Assembly (NCBI GenBank): GCA_021151585.1 | Contig: JAGKWX010000002.1 | Location: forward strand, 77,778 to 141,777 | Length of the DNA: 64,000 nt | DNA from: Alphaproteobacteria bacterium | GTDB taxonomy: Bacteria; Pseudomonadota; Gammaproteobacteria; JAGOUN01 | Direction of reading: 5' to 3' | Shown here: one piece after another, positions 54,713 through 64,000 of the stretch | Layout: every line of letters starts with the position of its first letter | Numbering within the stretch: position 1 is the stretch's first letter | Notes under the pieces: model-generated | What the model was told of the DNA's origin: nothing | The model's input: the letters and a program-made list of their open reading frames with translations, nothing else | The model's database searches: none | Program-made: the position numbers and the translations under genes

Positions 54713-55288
54713 TTAGCCAAATGCCGCCATCAAACTCGCGCGCATCACTGGATGCACCAGCAACATTTCTATAATCTGCACGATCAATAGTAAGACAACA
54801 GGCGATATGTCCATACCACCAAACAAGGGCACAAATTTTCTAATAGGCGCCAATAGGGGAGCGCTAATTTGTGTTAATAAACTTAACATCGCAGGCTGTG
54901 CATGCGGAATCCAACTTAAAATAGCCATCAGAATCATAACGTAAAAAATCGCATCCAACCCTACTTCTATCGCACTAATTACAGTCCATGCGAATAAACC
55001 CATCGGCTGTGGAATATGTCCTGAGATAAAACTGACTAACAATAACTTGATTAGTGTTACCGCAAGCAATAAAACAATGCTAGATAATTCAACATGCCCT
55101 AAATTTGGGATGTATTTTTTCAGCACTTTAATCACTGGGCTGGTAGAGCGAGCAATACCGGTAAGCAAAGGGTGCTCACCTGACATATGTGACCATCGCG
55201 CCCATATGCGCAATGCAAGCATGAAAGAATATAGGCCAAAGACAAACTGCACAATAAACATTAAAACTTGCTGTATCGCTGAACTCAT
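54713..55288 (-). CDS. yggT: YggT family membrane protein
   Basis: 191-aa inner-membrane protein with two YggT repeats, each of two helices (QFVFGLYSFMLALRIWARWS, AIFYVMILMAILSWIPH with PLLAPIRKFVPLFGGMDISP). Function in osmotic or membrane homeostasis is unclear. Follows yggS-proC on the same strand, a conserved trio. Confidence 0.9.
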   Translation of the reverse strand: MSSAIQQVLMFIVQFVFGLYSFMLALRIWARWSHMSGEHPLLTGIARSTSPVIKVLKKYIPNLGHVELSSIVLLLAVTLIKLLLVSFISGHIPQPMGLFAWTVISAIEVGLDAIFYVMILMAILSWIPHAQPAMLSLLTQISAPLLAPIRKFVPLFGGMDISPVVLLLIVQIIEMLLVHPVMRASLMAAFG

Positions 55289-55302
55289 TCTTATTCCTCT
55301 TA

Positions 55303-56130
55303 TTATTGATCTAAAGATGCCGTCAAATCTGCGGCGCGTCGAATCGCAGCTTCCATTCCAGCCTCTATGATACTCGGAAAACTAGCTGTATCAAACACCT
55401 TAATCGCTTGCTCAGTAGTGCCTTGCGGAGATGTTACCTTGTGTCGCAAAGCAACGACATCATCATCACTTTCTATCGCTAATTTGCTTGCGCCTAGAGC
55501 CGTTTGCAATGCTAATTCTCGAGCCACTTTTTCTGACAAGCCGAATTTTATCGCAGCATTTTGCATAGCCTCTATTATATAAAAGAAATACGCAGGCCCC
55601 GACCCTGATAAAGCAGCCACAACGTCAATGAGCTCCTCTTGATCAACCCACGCCGCCATACCTACTGCACGATGCAACGTCTCTGCAAATACTTTTTCTT
55701 CATTGGTTGCGTGTTTATTCGCAAATAAACCACTCGCCCCCGCAGAGACTAAAGCTGGAGTATTAGGCATAGTACGTATAATCGATAACCCATCCCCCAA
55801 CCAGCGACTTAACATATCTGTACTAATTCCTACAGCAACTGAAATAACCAGTGGTTTGTTTTTTTGAACAACTTCACGAATATGTTGCGTTACCGCATGC
55901 ATTTGCTGCGGCTTAACACCGAGAACAATAATATCCGCTGCTGCACAAGCACCAAGATTATCGTCAGTCGCATGCACGCCTAAAGTCGCATGTAACTGTT
56001 GATTTTTTTCACGTGTTCGATTCGTTACCCAAATTTTTTCTTGTGGATAATGGGAAGCAATTAAACCTTTCACTAAACTCGTTGATAAATTACCACAACC
56101 AATAAATGCAATAACGTGATCAGTTTTCAT
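55303..56130 (-). CDS. proC: Pyrroline-5-carboxylate reductase
   Basis: Last step of proline synthesis. IAFIGCGNLSTSLVKGL nucleotide fold, RTMPNTPALVSAGASG and the C-terminal DVVAALSGSGPAYFFYIIEAM. ATG 56130 (275 aa), with GGAGA upstream, overlaps the yggS stop by one base (TAATG); the longer frame to 56184 is not supported. Confidence 0.95.
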   Translation of the reverse strand: MKTDHVIAFIGCGNLSTSLVKGLIASHYPQEKIWVTNRTREKNQQLHATLGVHATDDNLGACAAADIIVLGVKPQQMHAVTQHIREVVQKNKPLVISVAVGISTDMLSRWLGDGLSIIRTMPNTPALVSAGASGLFANKHATNEEKVFAETLHRAVGMAAWVDQEELIDVVAALSGSGPAYFFYIIEAMQNAAIKFGLSEKVARELALQTALGASKLAIESDDDVVALRHKVTSPQGTTEQAIKVFDTASFPSIIEAGMEAAIRRAADLTASLDQ

Positions 56131-56789
56131 TATTTTCTCTCCCCAAAAATTGCCGCCCCTATTCTCAGCATTGTTGATCCACACTTAATCGCCATTTCCA
56201 TATCATGACTCATACCCATCGACAAGGTATCAATGCTGGGATAACATGATTTTAGCGTAACATAATTTTGATACATGTCGTTAAACATTTTTTCCAACAA
56301 CGCCGTGTCTTGTGCCGCCAAACCAATAGTCATCAAGCCACGCAAAGACAAAAAAGGACAGAAATTTACAATATAGCGCGATATATTTGTTGCATCACTC
56401 ATATCAACGCCATTTTTCTGGCCTTCACCGCTAATATTTATTTGAATACATACGTTTATTTTTTTTTGTAATTTTTCACAGGCGTCATTTAATTTTTTTG
56501 CCGTCTCTTCACTAGCCAAAGTTTGTACCCAATCAAAATGTCGAGCCAAATCTTTAATTTTATTTTTTTGAATTTTTCCAATGTAATGCCATTCGAGATT
56601 CGTATATTTTTGATTAAGTATTATGATTTTCTCTATCGCTTCTTGCACGTAATTTTCACCGAAAACATTTTGGCCAGCTTTAATAGCCTGCTCGATGTCG
56701 GCGGCTGATTTGGTTTTTGAAACAGCTACAAGACTCACCGAGCCTGGAACTTGTGTTTGTATGTGTAATAAGCGGTTGGCTATTGTCAT
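56130..56789 (-). CDS. yggS: PLP homeostasis protein YggS (PLPBP/PROSC)
   Basis: Non-enzymatic PLP-binding TIM-barrel of 219 aa. Lys in LVAVSKTKSAADI, then FGENYVQEA, EWHYIGKIQKNK, LSMGMSHDMEMAIKCGSTMLRIG. Start at 56789. Cotranscribed with proC and yggT. Confidence 0.94.
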   Translation of the reverse strand: MTIANRLLHIQTQVPGSVSLVAVSKTKSAADIEQAIKAGQNVFGENYVQEAIEKIIILNQKYTNLEWHYIGKIQKNKIKDLARHFDWVQTLASEETAKKLNDACEKLQKKINVCIQINISGEGQKNGVDMSDATNISRYIVNFCPFLSLRGLMTIGLAAQDTALLEKMFNDMYQNYVTLKSCYPSIDTLSMGMSHDMEMAIKCGSTMLRIGAAIFGERK

Positions 56790-56819
56790 TTATATAAAGT
56801 TTTTCATAGTTAACGTATC

Positions 56820-57020
56820 TTATATTTTTGTCAGCATGAGTTTACTTAACAATTGGTTATGCAATGTTTGCACGCAGCTTATGTCTAACGCGGAGCATGG
56901 CGGAATACCACCGGACAACAAAACCGGCAAAGCAAGCAAGCCGCCACCGCCTGCAACCCGATCAATAAGCCCAGCGCGAAACTCTGGAGGGCAACAAAAG
57001 AGGTAACAAGTAATACTCAT
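56820..57020 (-). pseudogene. N-terminal fragment of a TSUP (TauE/SafE, DUF81) permease
   Basis: 67-codon minus-strand frame containing FRAGLIDRVAGGGGLLALPVLLSGGIPPCSALDIS. GFIDAIAGGGGLITLPALLLAGLPP-AL-T is the hallmark first repeat of sulfite-exporter TauE/SafE-family proteins. It stops after one repeat, so it is truncated debris between the phosphomannomutase gene and yggS. Confidence 0.75.
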
Positions 57021-58412
57021 TTAAAAAGGCAATTTTAAGCTTTCATCTAATTCTAATAAATGATTACGAAATTTTGATTTCACTGCCGCTAATGCCCCCT
57101 CATCATCCGCTTCAAAACGAACGATTAAATACGGCGTTGTATTAGAGCATCGCACCAAACCCCAGGCATTTGGAAAATCAACTCGCAAACCATCTATGGT
57201 ATTGATTTTAGCATCATCACCAAATTGCGCCATACGAATTAATTGATCAACAAAATCAAATTTTTTGTCATCAGCCATGCTGATTTTTAACTCTGGCGTG
57301 CTAATACTGTTGGGAATTTCAGAAAAAATCGTCTCAACATCTCGACCATCATTTGCAATGATCTCTAACAAACGGGCCGCTGTATAAATCGCATCATCAA
57401 AACCATACCAACGATCATTAAAGAAAACATGACCGCTCATTTCACCACCAAGCGCTGCTTGCTCTTCTTTAATTTTTGCTTTTACTAAAGAATGACCCGT
57501 TTTATACATAATTGGCTCGCCGCCGTGCTGCCGCACAACTTGCGCCAAATAACGCGTCGACTTCACGTCATAAATGATCTTCGCACCCGGATTGTTTTTT
57601 AAGACATGAATCGCAAATAAAATTAACTGCCTATCTGGCCAAATGACATCGCCCGCTGCCGTTACAACACCTAAACGATCTCCATCACCATCAAATGCCA
57701 AACCTATATCAGCTTTTTTACGTATCACAGTCTGTATGAGATCAGATAAATTTTCTTCTTGACTTGGGTCAGGATGATGATTTGGAAAATTACCATCAAC
57801 CTCACAAAATAGTTCATAGGCATCACAGCCTAATTTTTTAATAAGCTCTGGCGCAATCACGCCAGCAACACCATTACCACAATCAACAATAACTTTTAAT
57901 TTTTTATTTAACTTAACATCAGAAAGAATTCTGGCTTCATAACGAGGCAACACTTCTTCATGTGTTAATACACCATGACCCACAGCAAAATCATTTTGCT
58001 GAATTCTATGATACAAGCGCTGAATATCTTCACCATGAATGGCCTTTCCTTTCATAACCATTTTTACGCCATTATGATCTATCGGATTATGACTACCCGT
58101 TAACATCGCACCCGATGTCGTGTTTAAAATATGCGTTGCAAAATACAAGACCGGTGTTGGCACACGACCAATATTAATCACATTAATGCCCGTAGCTAAC
58201 AAACCGTCAATTAATGCCTTAGACAGAGCTGGCCCAGATAAACGCCCATCACGCGCAACAATAATACTTTGCTCACCTTGCGCTAACGCTTCTGAACCAA
58301 TGGCCTGGCCAATGCTATAAATAATGTCCGTATTTAACGTGTCACCAACAACACCTCGAATATCATAGGCTCTGAAAATTGTTGATGAAATAGTTTGAGC
58401 ATTTTTTGACAC
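57021..58412 (-). CDS. Phosphomannomutase/phosphoglucomutase
   Basis: 463-aa alpha-D-phosphohexomutase (AlgC/ManB type) interconverting hexose 1- and 6-phosphates for LPS or nucleotide-sugar synthesis. FRAYDIRGVVGDTL, phosphoserine loop LTGSHNPIDHNG, metal loop FDGDGDRLGV, and sugar-binding GEMSGHVFFNDRWYGFDD. Starts 2 nt from the dut stop, the dut-algC order conserved in gammaproteobacteria. Confidence 0.93.
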   Translation of the reverse strand: MSKNAQTISSTIFRAYDIRGVVGDTLNTDIIYSIGQAIGSEALAQGEQSIIVARDGRLSGPALSKALIDGLLATGINVINIGRVPTPVLYFATHILNTTSGAMLTGSHNPIDHNGVKMVMKGKAIHGEDIQRLYHRIQQNDFAVGHGVLTHEEVLPRYEARILSDVKLNKKLKVIVDCGNGVAGVIAPELIKKLGCDAYELFCEVDGNFPNHHPDPSQEENLSDLIQTVIRKKADIGLAFDGDGDRLGVVTAAGDVIWPDRQLILFAIHVLKNNPGAKIIYDVKSTRYLAQVVRQHGGEPIMYKTGHSLVKAKIKEEQAALGGEMSGHVFFNDRWYGFDDAIYTAARLLEIIANDGRDVETIFSEIPNSISTPELKISMADDKKFDFVDQLIRMAQFGDDAKINTIDGLRVDFPNAWGLVRCSNTTPYLIVRFEADDEGALAAVKSKFRNHLLELDESLKLPF

Positions 58413-58414
58413 GC

Positions 58415-58885
58415 TTATTGACCCCCTGTGTGTCCAAAACCACCTTCTCCGCGCACTGTGGTTTCAAAGTGTTGAACAATATTAAATGATACCTGTGCGA
58501 CAGGTATAAAAACTAATTGCGCAATGCGCTCTCCCGGGGTGATAGTATAATCTTCCACACCACGATTCCAGCAAGAAATCTTAAGTTCACCTTGATAATC
58601 TGAATCAATCAGGCCAACTAAATTGCCTAAAACAATACCATGCTTATGACCAAGCCCGGAACGCGGTAAAATCATCGCCGCCATCTGTGCATGGCGCATA
58701 TGAATAGCAATACCCGTTGGAATAAGAATAGTCGCTCCAGCCGCAACAACCTGATCACTTTCTATGCAGGCACGTAAATCCATGCCCGCGGAACCAGCAG
58801 TAGCATATTCAGGCAAAGGGATAGTAGCACCAACCAGCGGACTAATAACTTTCAAGTCAATTTTCTGCGCTTCAACACAAGACAT
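58415..58885 (-). CDS. dut: Deoxyuridine 5'-triphosphate nucleotidohydrolase
   Basis: Hydrolyses dUTP to dUMP, keeping uracil out of DNA. Motif 1 GSAGMDLRA, motif 2 [11 protein letters not shown], motif 3 [11 protein letters not shown], motif 4 GERIAQLVF and C-terminal motif 5 [11 protein letters not shown] (His where Ser is usual). 156 aa, trimeric family. Confidence 0.96.
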   Translation of the reverse strand: MSCVEAQKIDLKVISPLVGATIPLPEYATAGSAGMDLRACIESDQVVAAGATILIPTGIAIHMRHAQMAAMILPRSGLGHKHGIVLGNLVGLIDSDYQGELKISCWNRGVEDYTITPGERIAQLVFIPVAQVSFNIVQHFETTVRGEGGFGHTGGQ

Positions 58886-59120
58886 TCAGAACTCACTACG
58901 GATGTTAGTAAACAAAATACGAATAGTGTAATGTAATTACAGAAAAAACGAAACCTTGATGATCTTGAACGTTTTGAAATTTATTCGGAAGAAGCACGTG
59001 ATAAGTGACGCGTAAACAAGATATTTATTAGAGAAAATCAAAGATATAAGGTTAACTAGAGACTATCAACCTAATTCTAATATATAATGAAAATAGATAG
59101 AAAATGTGCGTATTTAGCTA

Positions 59121-59747
59121 ATGGACACTGGTTTTTTTACATTTGGTATTATTGTATTACTGGGCGCTATGCTTCCAGGCCCAGATTTTGCGGTTGTAAC
59201 TAAAAATGCACTGCTACACTCGCGCAGAGCGGGTATGTACACCGCACTAGGGGTTAGCGCAGGCATCTGCGTCCATATGACCTATTGCGTTTTGGGGTTA
59301 GCCGTCATCATTCGACAGTCGCCCTGGCTGTTCCACGGCATACAATATGCTGGGGCACTCTACCTATGTTACCTAAGCTTCATGCTATTACAACCCCACT
59401 CCACCAATCATATTCAAACCTCATGCACTAACATGCAGCCTGCTCAGCAACCATCTCGAATGAAAGCATTTTACGAAGGATTTGTTTGTAATTTGCTCAA
59501 TCCCAAGGCAACCCTATTTTTTCTTACGCTATTTAGCGCGGTTATTACAACCAGCAATAATATTTGGATCAATCTCGTCTATGGACTCGAAGCGATATTA
59601 ACCGCACTTCTTTGGTTCTGCTCTTTGGCTTATCTTATTTCACACCAATGCATTACCAGCTGGCTTAATCGCTCACAAAGAACAATTGAAAAAATTCTCG
59701 GCATTATATTGCTGGGCTTGGCGATTTTTGTGGTGTTTTGGGGCTAA
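59121..59747 (+). CDS. LysE/RhtB family amino-acid exporter
   Basis: 208-aa protein with about six helices. GIIVLLGAMLPGPDFAVVTKNAL and ALGVSAGICVHMTYCVLGLAVI are the LysE-family signature; the exported solute cannot be told. No neighbours in common with arginine or threonine operons. Confidence 0.88.
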   Translation: MDTGFFTFGIIVLLGAMLPGPDFAVVTKNALLHSRRAGMYTALGVSAGICVHMTYCVLGLAVIIRQSPWLFHGIQYAGALYLCYLSFMLLQPHSTNHIQTSCTNMQPAQQPSRMKAFYEGFVCNLLNPKATLFFLTLFSAVITTSNNIWINLVYGLEAILTALLWFCSLAYLISHQCITSWLNRSQRTIEKILGIILLGLAIFVVFWG

Positions 59748-59793
59748 ATTGAGAAATAATATCAGCAGACTTTCGAGCGCACATTCTCAAAAA

Positions 59794-61302
59794 ATGTTAC
59801 AAATAAAGAAAAAAGTATTTTTAGGGCTATGCTTGATATTGAGCTTTGTTCTTCCTGCTCTTTTAGCTACAAATTTTGCACTTAACCACTTCTATGGCAG
59901 TGGCGGCGTCGTTTTAGATAGTGGTTGGTTTGCATACCTAAGCACAAACGCCACTACATGGCCATTACACAATCCTCCGGTAATTGGCGGAACGTATTTC
60001 ACTACACATATCTCACCAATTTTTTATTTATATACCGTGGTTTATAAAGGTTTAATATTAGTAAACGCCACACTACCACCGCCAATGTTTTTTAGCATAA
60101 CACAAGGCTTTTGGTTTGGACTATTCTCTATGGCGATTTACAGTCTGTTACTACCGCCAAAAAGAAATTGCAGCATGAGCAGCATAAGTCTGGCTTTAAT
60201 ACTTGCTTTAATCGTCATCTTAAATGGCGTTTCACTATCTATGCTGGTATTTCCACATTTCGAAATAGCCATTCCCAGCCTACTACTATCTTTTTTTGCA
60301 CTGAGAGCAAATAATTACAAAAAATTAGCACTGTTAGCTCTTATACTAGGATTACTAATACGTGAAGACGCGGGCTTACACTATTTTGGTGTCTTTATTC
60401 TATTGACTATAGCTTTACAGTTTTTTCGAAAAGACGCCAACCGATCTCAAGATAAAAAATATTTTTTATCTTTAGCAATATCATGTTTTAGCTACTCTAT
60501 ACTAGTTATTTTTTTACAAAAATACTTCTATGCCTCTCACATGCTGACCAATATATATTTAGGAACCCCTATTTTTCACCACATCACCTGGATTTTTATT
60601 AAAGAAAAGACAGAATTTCTTTTAAAATATCGCAGTTATATTTATGTGCCATTGGTGGTTTGCATTACTCTAGCCTACTTACGTCGCAATATTTTATTAA
60701 TTTTTGGCGTTATTTTTGTTTTACCATGGATTACGCTTGCCTTTTTTGCCGCTTCCTCAGACGCCGGCAGGTTAGTATTTTACTATTCATTTCCAATTTT
60801 AATCGGACTGACATGGCCGATAATCATCTATGGATTTGAGAAAAATTCTACTAAAAGAAAAGAACACTACTTCATTGACTGGGCGCATGCAACGTCAATC
60901 ATTGTGATATCATTCGCACTATTCTGGCTATTACCAAGAGATATTTCACATCAATATCTAGAAAACTCCTATAATTTTCAATGGATGCATCACTGGAAAA
61001 AAAATCAAAATATGCTCAACAGTTTTTTTCTCATCAACAAGACCGATCACATTGCAGTCGATAATGCGGCAGCCTGCTTAGAAATTCAAAATATAGCCGA
61101 AAAAAACTTTTACTTATCTCCAGACAAGATATCTAAAGAAAATTTAAAACATATTAATGCTTTCATTTTTTTAACCAATGCAATTCATGATAATGATACG
61201 CGCGAAAAAATCATTCGCTTAGCTCACCTCGATGTCGTCCGCCAATTAAATAACTCAGACTACAGTATCGCCGTAAAGAAAAATATTAATTCACTATCCT
61301 GA
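59794..61302 (+). CDS. Polytopic membrane protein, DUF2079-like
   Basis: About 502 aa from ATG 59794. N-terminal helix, then a periplasmic GGVVLDSGWFAYLS loop and IGGTYFTTHISPIFYLYTVVYKGL, the D...H-x-SP pattern of DUF2079-type proteins related to glycosyltransferase C membrane folds. About ten helices, then a C-terminal soluble part. Begins 46 nt after the LysE gene. No enzymatic role can be asserted. Confidence 0.6.
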   Translation: MLQIKKKVFLGLCLILSFVLPALLATNFALNHFYGSGGVVLDSGWFAYLSTNATTWPLHNPPVIGGTYFTTHISPIFYLYTVVYKGLILVNATLPPPMFFSITQGFWFGLFSMAIYSLLLPPKRNCSMSSISLALILALIVILNGVSLSMLVFPHFEIAIPSLLLSFFALRANNYKKLALLALILGLLIREDAGLHYFGVFILLTIALQFFRKDANRSQDKKYFLSLAISCFSYSILVIFLQKYFYASHMLTNIYLGTPIFHHITWIFIKEKTEFLLKYRSYIYVPLVVCITLAYLRRNILLIFGVIFVLPWITLAFFAASSDAGRLVFYYSFPILIGLTWPIIIYGFEKNSTKRKEHYFIDWAHATSIIVISFALFWLLPRDISHQYLENSYNFQWMHHWKKNQNMLNSFFLINKTDHIAVDNAAACLEIQNIAEKNFYLSPDKISKENLKHINAFIFLTNAIHDNDTREKIIRLAHLDVVRQLNNSDYSIAVKKNINSLS

Positions 61303-61450
61303 ATATTTCATCAGCAATTTCAGCCTAAAATTAAAACCCCGATAAACAGCGACTTTTAGAAGACATTTCGATAAATTTTTCTAAAACTTTGCAAGTTTTT
61401 TAGATAAACTGGACAAGAAATAGGATTTGTACGAAAATATTTATCAGTAG

Positions 61451-61666
61451 ATGGGTTGTTGCAGTTTATTCGACACGGATTGCGTGATGAGTGGACTCGC
61501 TGTTTTGGGTTTTAAGCGTCCTTCCTTTTTGCAATTTGAAAAACATCTTGCGGATGAAGGATTTAATGGAGTTTCGCTGTTTTTTCATGAAACATTATGG
61601 CTAGGCACACAGATTACCATTCAAACTCTTTTTTTCACCGTAAAAGTTTTTCGACTTTCTACGTGA
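61451..61666 (+). pseudogene. Relict N-terminus of a DDE transposase
   Basis: Reads LFDTDCVMSGLAVLGFKRPSFLQFEKHLADE, which matches the conserved MSGLAVFxLKYPSLLQFD start region of an IS4-like transposase family found in Legionella/Coxiella. After about 40 codons the similarity fades. The rest of the element is not visible. Confidence 0.55.
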
Positions 61667-61885
61667 CAACTTACTATCAACTTCTGACATGAAGACCACA
61701 CGTAATAATAAAATCGCAAATCTAAATGAAAAAACTAGAAAAGTTTAGCGTGGAATTATTAGAAGCTTGCGCGCCTTTTATTAATACGTACTTTATCAAG
61801 TTTACGCACCTACTAAAGTAGGGGAAGATCAATAGACTATAGAGTTATTACGCGGAAGTTTTGCATAAGGAATGATAAATTAAAA
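61667..61885. other. Intergenic region after the transposase relict
   Basis: AT-rich stretch with no recognisable gene, RNA or hairpin; together with the relict it makes the 583-nt gap between the membrane protein and the flavin oxidoreductase. Confidence 0.4.
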
Positions 61886-63352
61886 CTACGCATCTAAAGA
61901 AGCGGTTACCAATTTACTAATCGTACTATCAAGTGAGCTTCTAGGATTAGAATCAAAAAAGGCAGAACTTGTCGTTAAGGGTGCAATCTCATGGAAAATA
62001 ATTGGCTGAATTGGTGTTGTACGTAGCTCCATATGTGTTTGAAGTCCGCTTGTATTTCTATCTCCTGATAAAGGTAATGATAATTCCGGTTTCCCTTTAT
62101 CTAAAACACCACCTTTTACATAACAAAACTCGCCATCACAATTTATCAGGCTAGGATTGTTTGATAACAAGGTTTCTACTTCTCTCGCGACATGGAATAT
62201 ATCACTTACTTTACCAGGAACAATATGGATAACTCCATTTTCTTCAAAGGTGATAGCACTTCTAAACTCTGTTTCTGCTGCAGGCTTAACTAAAACCACT
62301 CCACGATAACCAATATATTTAAATTCCGATGAAAATCCTGGCCAAAATCTCAAAATATCTGCTTCCGATTGTCTGTGTACTTCTGGCATCAAGGCAGGAA
62401 CTTCGTACTTTAAAAAATTTTCTGCATCATGAAGATTGTTTGCTGTCATGACATTAGTATACTTTGCATGAGTAAGAATGTAATAATTGATTTTTGTTGT
62501 GTCGTCTTCTCTGATGTCGTATGGCATCACGCAAGGAAACAATCCATCCATTGCAATAAAAGATTTCGGTTTTTCAGGCGGATTTAAAGCTTCATAGACT
62601 AAAGCTAAACAAACTTGATATATAATTTTAAGAGGCTCTGGCAAAGAACGTGGTATATGTGCTTTAAAGCTAGTTGCATTGATCACTCGATCAAACCAGA
62701 AGACTGATTGCATAGTAAAATGATGATTTTCTGTTGATGTTGCAATAATTTGATACTTTTCATCTTTAGGAATAATTCTAGAGACATCATAGTTATATTT
62801 TATTTCGACTGATGAGCATCTCAAACGTGCATTGAAATATTTTTTTAATCTATTACCAAGAGCTAAAGATGCTTCTTCTGGTATATCAAAAGCGGATTCA
62901 AGATTTTCAGTAAATTCGGAAGATAGAATGTCAATTTCTGATAATTGTTGCGTCGGAGTTTCATAACAAATATTTTTAAATTGTTCACTGCTTACTTTTG
63001 ATGGTTTTCCTTCTACATCACTTTTACCAACCCCGTAAATTGAGTGAGAATGTTCATTAACGAGTTCTGGATAAGTCGCTTGGAACTCTAATCTGCCTTC
63101 ACGACAATTTTCTCGAGTCTCTTGTGATCTCGGATAATGTGGGCCTATATGCAGCCTCACTCCAAAAGTTCCAGATATCCCGCCGAATGGAGAGCTATTT
63201 TGTTCAAATACAGTAATTTTATACTGGTCATTTTGAGCTAGATGTAACGCGCATTGAGCACCATACCAACCTAATCCAATAATGGCTACGTTCTGGATTT
63301 GCGTGGTATTCTCTGTTTTTTCGTCGCCAGCTCTACTAAACACTTTTTTCAC
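61886..63352 (-). CDS. FAD-dependent oxidoreductase of unknown substrate
   Basis: 488 aa. N-terminal dinucleotide fold NVAIIGLGWYGAQCALHLAQ (GxGxxG) with FEQNSSPFGGISGTFGVRLHIGPHYPRS, an FAD-binding pattern seen in flavin oxidoreductases. C-terminal IGYRGVVLVKPAAETEF. It lacks a signal peptide. Divergent from the sensor kinase; possible roles are amine or sugar oxidation. Substrate not assignable. Confidence 0.7.
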   Translation of the reverse strand: MKKVFSRAGDEKTENTTQIQNVAIIGLGWYGAQCALHLAQNDQYKITVFEQNSSPFGGISGTFGVRLHIGPHYPRSQETRENCREGRLEFQATYPELVNEHSHSIYGVGKSDVEGKPSKVSSEQFKNICYETPTQQLSEIDILSSEFTENLESAFDIPEEASLALGNRLKKYFNARLRCSSVEIKYNYDVSRIIPKDEKYQIIATSTENHHFTMQSVFWFDRVINATSFKAHIPRSLPEPLKIIYQVCLALVYEALNPPEKPKSFIAMDGLFPCVMPYDIREDDTTKINYYILTHAKYTNVMTANNLHDAENFLKYEVPALMPEVHRQSEADILRFWPGFSSEFKYIGYRGVVLVKPAAETEFRSAITFEENGVIHIVPGKVSDIFHVAREVETLLSNNPSLINCDGEFCYVKGGVLDKGKPELSLPLSGDRNTSGLQTHMELRTTPIQPIIFHEIAPLTTSSAFFDSNPRSSLDSTISKLVTASLDA

Positions 63353-63484
63353 CTTCTATGCTATTCGTGTTCATTTTGAAATCATATGTTTAGTTTACTC
63401 TAGATTTGAAAAAAATTCCATTCTTGAGTTACAATAGCTTAAGCATAAGAGAAAGTTAAGCCTTATTTTTTATAAGGAATTAAA

Positions 63485-64000
63485 ATGTCATATCTAAACA
63501 ACGACCTCATTGTAAAAGAGTTACTAAAAATACTTCCGAATCATGTTTTTTGGAAAGATATAAACGGCATATATCAAGGGTGTAATAAAGTTTTTGCTCA
63601 AGGATTAGGGTTTTCCTCAGAAGAAGAAATTATCGGTAAATCCGATTATGATTTACCGATTGATAAAAAACTGAGTGAGCTTTATATACAGGATGATTTA
63701 TTTGTTATGAAAAATAAATCTCCAAAGTTAAATATTGAAGAGGAGCAAACCTTTACTAATGGCAAAAAAGGGTATTTGCTGACAAGTAAAGTTCCAATAT
63801 TTGACTCAGAAAAAAATGTTGTTGGCATATTGGGTGTTTACATTGATATAACCGAAAGAAAAATCGCAGAAAATGAATTGATAAAATCAAAAAATGCTGC
63901 CGAAGCGGCCAGTCGCGCCAAAACAGAATTTCTCGGCAGCATAAGCCATGACATGAAAACACCTTTGGTCGGTATTGTCAGCAGCGCGGATATTATTGCT
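63485..64000 (+). CDS. PAS-domain sensor histidine kinase, 3' truncated by window edge
   Basis: 172 codons visible, open at the window end. A PAS domain (about 15-125) with NHVFWKDINGIYQGCNKVFA and GVYIDITERKIAEN, then a coiled linker and the H-box SISHDMKTPLVGI with phospho-acceptor His155. Lacks a membrane segment in the visible part, so it is likely a cytosolic or hybrid sensor. AAGGAA lies five bases before ATG 63485. Kinase and possible receiver domains lie beyond the window. Confidence 0.9.
   Translation, partial: MSYLNNDLIVKELLKILPNHVFWKDINGIYQGCNKVFAQGLGFSSEEEIIGKSDYDLPIDKKLSELYIQDDLFVMKNKSPKLNIEEEQTFTNGKKGYLLTSKVPIFDSEKNVVGILGVYIDITERKIAENELIKSKNAAEAASRAKTEFLGSISHDMKTPLVGIVSSADIIA

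Noticed and set aside
56695..57006. Plus-strand 103-codon ORF
   Set aside because: Antisense to yggS and to the TSUP fragment; composition follows the opposite strand.
58955..59006. Short frame LDDLERFEIYSEEARDK upstream of the LysE gene, antitoxin-like acidic tail
   Set aside because: Only about 20 codons, bounded by stops; too short to call a remnant.

Overview
The window comes from an AT-rich gammaproteobacterium, most likely a member of the Legionellales (Legionella / Coxiella / Berkiella / Aquicella type). The main reasons are a Dot/Icm type IVB secretion block in the order dotM(icmP)-dotL(icmO)-dotK(icmN), very large effector-like proteins without housekeeping homologues (one with two OTU deubiquitinase-type domains), a DksA with gammaproteobacterial motifs, and gammaproteobacterial synteny (tRNA-Gln-prs-rplY-pth-ychF, hemA-prfA-prmC, 6S RNA-fau, speE-ubiK-yqiA). 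Species cannot be fixed from the sequence alone.

Layout. 1-7.5 kb: end of an aromatic amino-acid permease, a small secreted protein, the Dot/Icm coupling-complex genes (minus strand), dksA and an outer-membrane barrel. 7.5-12.3 kb: minus-strand housekeeping run IMPase-lolB-hemA-prfA-prmC. 12.5-18.4 kb: plus-strand yheS, tRNA-Gln, prs, rplY, pth, a decayed ATPase remnant and ychF. 18.6-21.9 kb: NitT/TauT-type ABC transporter split by a foreign gene fragment. 22.1-25.7 kb: a 1220-aa candidate effector with a perfect-period acidic repeat. 26-34.4 kb: bcp, pilT, parC, a flavin oxidoreductase/TIGR03643/SDR group, parE and a decayed YoeB-type toxin. 34.7-39.6 kb: two MHS-type MFS transporters flanking speE-ubiK-yqiA-chagasin.

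39.6-51.8 kb is the accessory island. It holds a 246-bp direct repeat flanking two unknown ORFs that look like one ~1045-aa gene split at an A10 homopolymer, an internally deleted relict of the same gene, a 2003-aa protein with two OTU-like domains (the second has Ser in place of the catalytic Cys), and a DUF1703/PD-(D/E)XK gene broken by an IS1380-family element whose transposase is itself frameshifted. 51.9-58.9 kb is housekeeping: rsmG-parA (no parB), ruvX-fau-6S RNA, yggT-proC-yggS, a TSUP fragment, phosphomannomutase and dut. 59.1-64 kb: a LysE exporter, a polytopic membrane protein, a transposase relic, a flavin oxidoreductase and the start of a PAS-sensor histidine kinase cut by the window edge.

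Taken together the window joins the ATPase core of a host-directed secretion machine with candidate substrates for it (ubiquitin-directed OTU protein, the coiled-coil membrane protein and the 1220-aa acidic protein). It is also rich in gene debris (DUF4143 ATPase, YoeB toxin, TSUP permease, DUF1703, two transposases, a glycosyltransferase-like fragment), as expected for a host-associated genome undergoing reduction. Translocation by Dot/Icm and ubiquitin activity are inferences.
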